DNA of 8,956 bases from JAGWAZ01 sp050248595 (lineage in GTDB: Bacteria; Bacteroidota; Ignavibacteria; OLB7). The stretch spans positions 1 to 8,956 of the forward strand of contig JBFWSB010000182.1 of the NCBI GenBank assembly GCA_050248595.1, given 5' to 3'. The notes beneath the pieces were generated by a model. It was not told the DNA's origin. It did no database searches and was given only the letters and a program-made list of their open reading frames with translations. Made by a program: the position numbers and the translations under genes. Positions 7,221 through 8,956 of this stretch are shown here, piece by piece (position 1 is the stretch's first letter; every line of letters starts with the position of its first letter).

Positions 7221-7503
7221 AATAACTCCTCTGTCATATACGCGACTGCAGGCTTCTTTAGGAATCGAATCAGCTCATCTTCATATTTCACCTTTCGGCT
7301 ATGCTCTTTATTGATTATCGCTTCACTCGATCTAAAAGAGAAGACTGGCTCACCATTCTATCCGAAGAGCCAATATCTGATGAAGACCCCACACTCCAAA
7401 AATCCTCGCGGATATAGCAGGATTGTTTGTTGTCGTAGAAATGTAGTAAGGGCCTCCACCCTTCTACCCCTACTTTTATCCCATTCACATGAATATCTAA
7501 TTT
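7217..7503 (-). pseudogene. Frameshifted coding remnant, family unknown
   Basis: Two overlapping minus-strand frames both look protein-like and join end to end. The first is open from 7503 to a TAA at 7317-7315 (GWRPLLHFYDNKQSCYIRED, then FWSVGSSSDIGSSDRMV). The second is open from 7357, just after a TAG at 7360-7358, to a TGA at 7219-7217 (NGEPVFSFRSSEAIINKEHS, then KVKYEDELIRFLKKPAVAYM and TEELF). A single one-base shift in the 7315-7360 overlap would give one frame of about 95 codons with a natural charged C-terminus. There is no ATG start or SD, so it is read as the broken 3' part of a gene. Short open frames of this size also occur by chance; confidence is limited. Confidence 0.38.
7443..7467. 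promoter_or_regulatory. Stem-loop upstream of the membrane-protein gene
   Basis: GTAG-(T)-AAGGG, loop CCTCCA, CCCTT-CTAC: nine pairs with one bulged T, ending 51 bases before the ATG at 7519. A short T-run (CTTTTA) begins six bases later. It could be a transcription end signal for something upstream or a leader structure for the gene downstream. Confidence 0.35.
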
Positions 7504-7506
7504 TCA

Positions 7507-7514
7507 AAAGAGGA
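7507..7514 (+). promoter_or_regulatory. Ribosome binding site AAAGAGGA
   Basis: Purine-rich SD 4 bases before ATG 7519. It favours this start over the in-frame ATG at 7528, which would lie 13 bases away. Confidence 0.6.
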
Positions 7515-7518
7515 CCAT

Positions 7519-8415
7519 ATGAATCTCATGAAAGCTACTTCCTATACCAGTGTTTTTCTTCTATTGATAATCACCTCATGCTCAGTACAAGCCGCAGATG
7601 ACATTCATATACCAGAAGATCATTTTCAAAGAGTAAGACTCATCGACCGACTCGAAAAGGAAGTAGAAGGGTTAAGAGCACAGGCTGAAGATTGTGAAAG
7701 AGCCTTAAAAAACATACAAGATTTACCTACTGCTTACTCTAAAAGAAATCTTAATAGCCTAAAGAAAGGATCGTCACCAGACATTGTAGAAGGGAATATC
7801 AAGCTTGTGACTTCAGATTTTGCAGGGGCAAATTTCCTTCTGGAGTGGATAGATCCGTCTCGTTATTCCAATATAGAAGTAAAGAAAGCTTCAAGTCTTA
7901 TCACAAAAGGTGCAGAAGATCTATCAAATCGAGTCCGTGATTATTTCACATCAAATTCTAACGAGGACATCCTATCACAGAAGAAAGCAATTGACAGTTT
8001 AATTGCAAATTTCATTCAGTTAATAAACAATAGCTCGAGTAATATCAAAGTCGAGAAAGAGCGAATCGATGCAGTCATCAAAGAGAAAGACAAGAATTTG
8101 AACAAACTCTATGAAGTAAAAGATAAGATAACAGAGTTACATCTAACCGCACTTAGGTGTGGGGTACCAATTTTTGCTCTTACTGTACTCTTGCTTTTTG
8201 GAATGAAAACTTATAAATCTCGCCGCGATCCTTCCTCCACTACAGATGACAACATGCTTGAGACTGCTACTGTCTATTTGATAACCATGACAATCTTGAT
8301 TATGGGTCTTGCACAGTCAATTCCAGGGGAAGTTTTAGGCACTCTTTTAGGAGGGGTTTCAGGATATATACTAAACAAGAGCTCGTCGAATACAAATACA
8401 AGGACAAATAAGTGA
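7519..8415 (+). CDS. Signal-bearing coiled-coil protein with C-terminal membrane segments
   Basis: Family not recognised; 298 residues. Residues 1-25 are an export signal (K5, then SVFLLLIIT). It contains a possible lipobox I18-T19-S20-C21, so it may be a lipoprotein; cleavage after SVQA (residue 25) is the alternative. Residues ~35-70 and ~155-210 are heptad-rich, charged coiled coils (RLIDRLEKEVEGLRAQAE; KVEKERIDAVIKEKDKNLNK). A membrane segment lies at ~213-229 (CGVPIFALTVLLLFGM). A short basic/polar loop is followed by a second hydrophobic region at ~249-286 (TVYLITMTILIMGLAQ, then GTLLGGVSGYIL with glycine spacing of a packed helix). The coiled-coil part would face the periplasm and the end anchor it in the inner membrane, which fits poorly with an outer-membrane lipoprotein. 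The next gene, also exported, starts 162 bases on; a shared envelope role is inferred only from position. Confidence 0.75.
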   Translation: MNLMKATSYTSVFLLLIITSCSVQAADDIHIPEDHFQRVRLIDRLEKEVEGLRAQAEDCERALKNIQDLPTAYSKRNLNSLKKGSSPDIVEGNIKLVTSDFAGANFLLEWIDPSRYSNIEVKKASSLITKGAEDLSNRVRDYFTSNSNEDILSQKKAIDSLIANFIQLINNSSSNIKVEKERIDAVIKEKDKNLNKLYEVKDKITELHLTALRCGVPIFALTVLLLFGMKTYKSRRDPSSTTDDNMLETATVYLITMTILIMGLAQSIPGEVLGTLLGGVSGYILNKSSSNTNTRTNK

Positions 8416-8435
8416 GTCCGCATCCAAAAATCTGA

Positions 8436-8460
8436 GATGTGAAATCACACTAATTTCATC
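8436..8460. other. Imperfect A/T-rich hairpin after the membrane-protein gene
   Basis: GATG-t-GAAAT pairs with ATTTC-ATC around CACACTA, beginning 21 bases after the stop codon at 8415. No T-run follows. It is a weak candidate for a transcript end; the rest of the 162-base gap shows nothing else. Confidence 0.2.
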
Positions 8461-8577
8461 AAAATCTATATCAAAACCACACCTATTGATTGCGATTATC
8501 CATCGAATAGAACCTTCACCCCTCATAGTAAGTAAATTTAAATGGATCCAACATCTATTATTCACTAACGAAGAGCA

Positions 8578-8956
8578 ATGAGACACTATTTCTACTATCC
8601 AACAGTACTGTTCTTAGCAGCTGTCATCCAACTTTGCACCAGTATAAATTGTCACGCACAGTTATTAGATCACATTGAGCATATAGAAAGCACTTCACGA
8701 TCTGAAGAAGAGATTAGAACACAAACAGCTTTGGCTATCATTCAGAGCATAAAGGATGATGATGATTTAATGACTTCACCTACAGTTAAAAGTTTCATTG
8801 ACGGCATTACAGCAGGTATTGCTATAGCAGATCCTATCGAGCCTGAAGCAAAATTTGACGGCAAAGTTATAGGAGAGCTTGTAGGATCAGTCAATGGGTT
8901 CTTAATCTCACCCGATATAAAGTTTGACGGAGCATGGGATGACAAGTCAGGATTCA
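8578..8956 (+). CDS. Secreted protein of unknown family (3' truncated)
   Basis: The frame is open from ATG 8578 through the window edge, giving 126 complete codons. An in-frame TAA at 8566-8568 makes this ATG the first possible. AAGAG lies just upstream but only 2 bases away, a short spacing for an SD. Residues 1-27 form a signal peptide (R2, hydrophobic VLFLAAVIQL, cleavage likely after NCHA before Q28). The mature part starts with a charged helical stretch (HIEHIESTSRSEEEIRTQTA) and a DDDD run. It then turns into a glycine-rich region in which KFDG appears twice about 30 residues apart (AKFDGKVIGELVGS and IKFDGAWDDKSG). The family cannot be named from this fragment. The upstream gene on the same strand is also exported, so the pair may share a role. 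Confidence 0.72.
   Translation, partial: MRHYFYYPTVLFLAAVIQLCTSINCHAQLLDHIEHIESTSRSEEEIRTQTALAIIQSIKDDDDLMTSPTVKSFIDGITAGIAIADPIEPEAKFDGKVIGELVGSVNGFLISPDIKFDGAWDDKSGF

Larger units (their letters stand above)
6839..7518. other. Gene-poor tract with repeats and coding remnants
   Basis: No intact, convincing gene was found in these 680 bases on either strand. Plus-strand frames starting at 6842, 7082 and 7311 have no SD and no recognisable domain. The tract contains two diverged repeats, a frameshifted minus-strand remnant and a stem-loop, listed separately. Between the repeats a short minus-strand frame (about 7062-6947, ending VSDVVAFYLCESD) is also open but too short to call. Overall it resembles decayed gene ends left by successive insertions and deletions. 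Confidence 0.5.

Noticed and set aside
7082..7225. Plus-strand 47-codon ORF (starts MNQPMADSLYIPAGVLEAFG)
   Set aside because: Reads smoothly but lies across repeat copy B, has no SD, and copy A breaks the same frame with a TGA, so chance is more likely.
7311..7601. Plus-strand 96-codon frame
   Set aside because: It overlaps the better supported gene at 7519 in another frame and has no ribosome site or domain.
8371..8586. Minus-strand 71-codon frame spanning the gap after the membrane-protein gene
   Set aside because: No SD, unusual cysteine/isoleucine-rich composition and overlap with both flanking genes; likely spurious.
8754..8765. GAT trinucleotide run
   Set aside because: Only four units, simply encoding four aspartates; not unusual.

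Overview
The window looks like an accessory region of a bacterium, probably from the Bacteroidota/Chlorobiota (FCB) side of the tree. This placement is tentative. It rests on a TPR / coiled-coil / C-terminal LuxR-type helix-turn-helix protein of a kind common there, on the lack of a Shine-Dalgarno (SD) sequence before some genes, and on signal-peptide style. No rRNA, tRNA, CRISPR array, integrase or intact insertion sequence was seen.

Layout. (a) 2-4722, plus strand: a 5'-truncated TPR-HTH regulator, then after 89 bases a 1014-residue STAND-type NTPase built as DUF4062 - P-loop NTPase - winged-helix-like linker - kinesin-light-chain-like TPRs. The pair reads as one transcription unit. (b) 4841-6453, minus strand, convergent with the NTPase: a 401-residue metzincin-type zinc protease with no visible signal peptide, followed 8 bases later by a 132-residue beta-rich orphan whose ribosome site overlaps the protease stop codon. 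A 7-3-7 dyad sits just upstream of the protease start. (c) 6599-7518: no convincing intact gene. It holds a short ORF resembling the C-terminal tail of an Eco57I/type IIG methyltransferase, two diverged direct repeats, and a frameshifted coding-like remnant, all best read on the minus strand. This looks like genomic debris. (d) 7519-8956, plus strand: a signal-bearing coiled-coil protein with C-terminal membrane segments, then the start of a secreted protein that runs off the window.

Base composition falls by eye from G/C-rich in the 5' half of the NTPase gene to A/T-rich from roughly 4350 onward, as if the region was assembled in pieces. Working model (inference): the regulator and NTPase form a sensing/signalling or conflict module. 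The convergent protease plus small protein are a second, coupled two-gene unit. The two envelope proteins may be a third. Nothing in the sequence proves that the three blocks act together.
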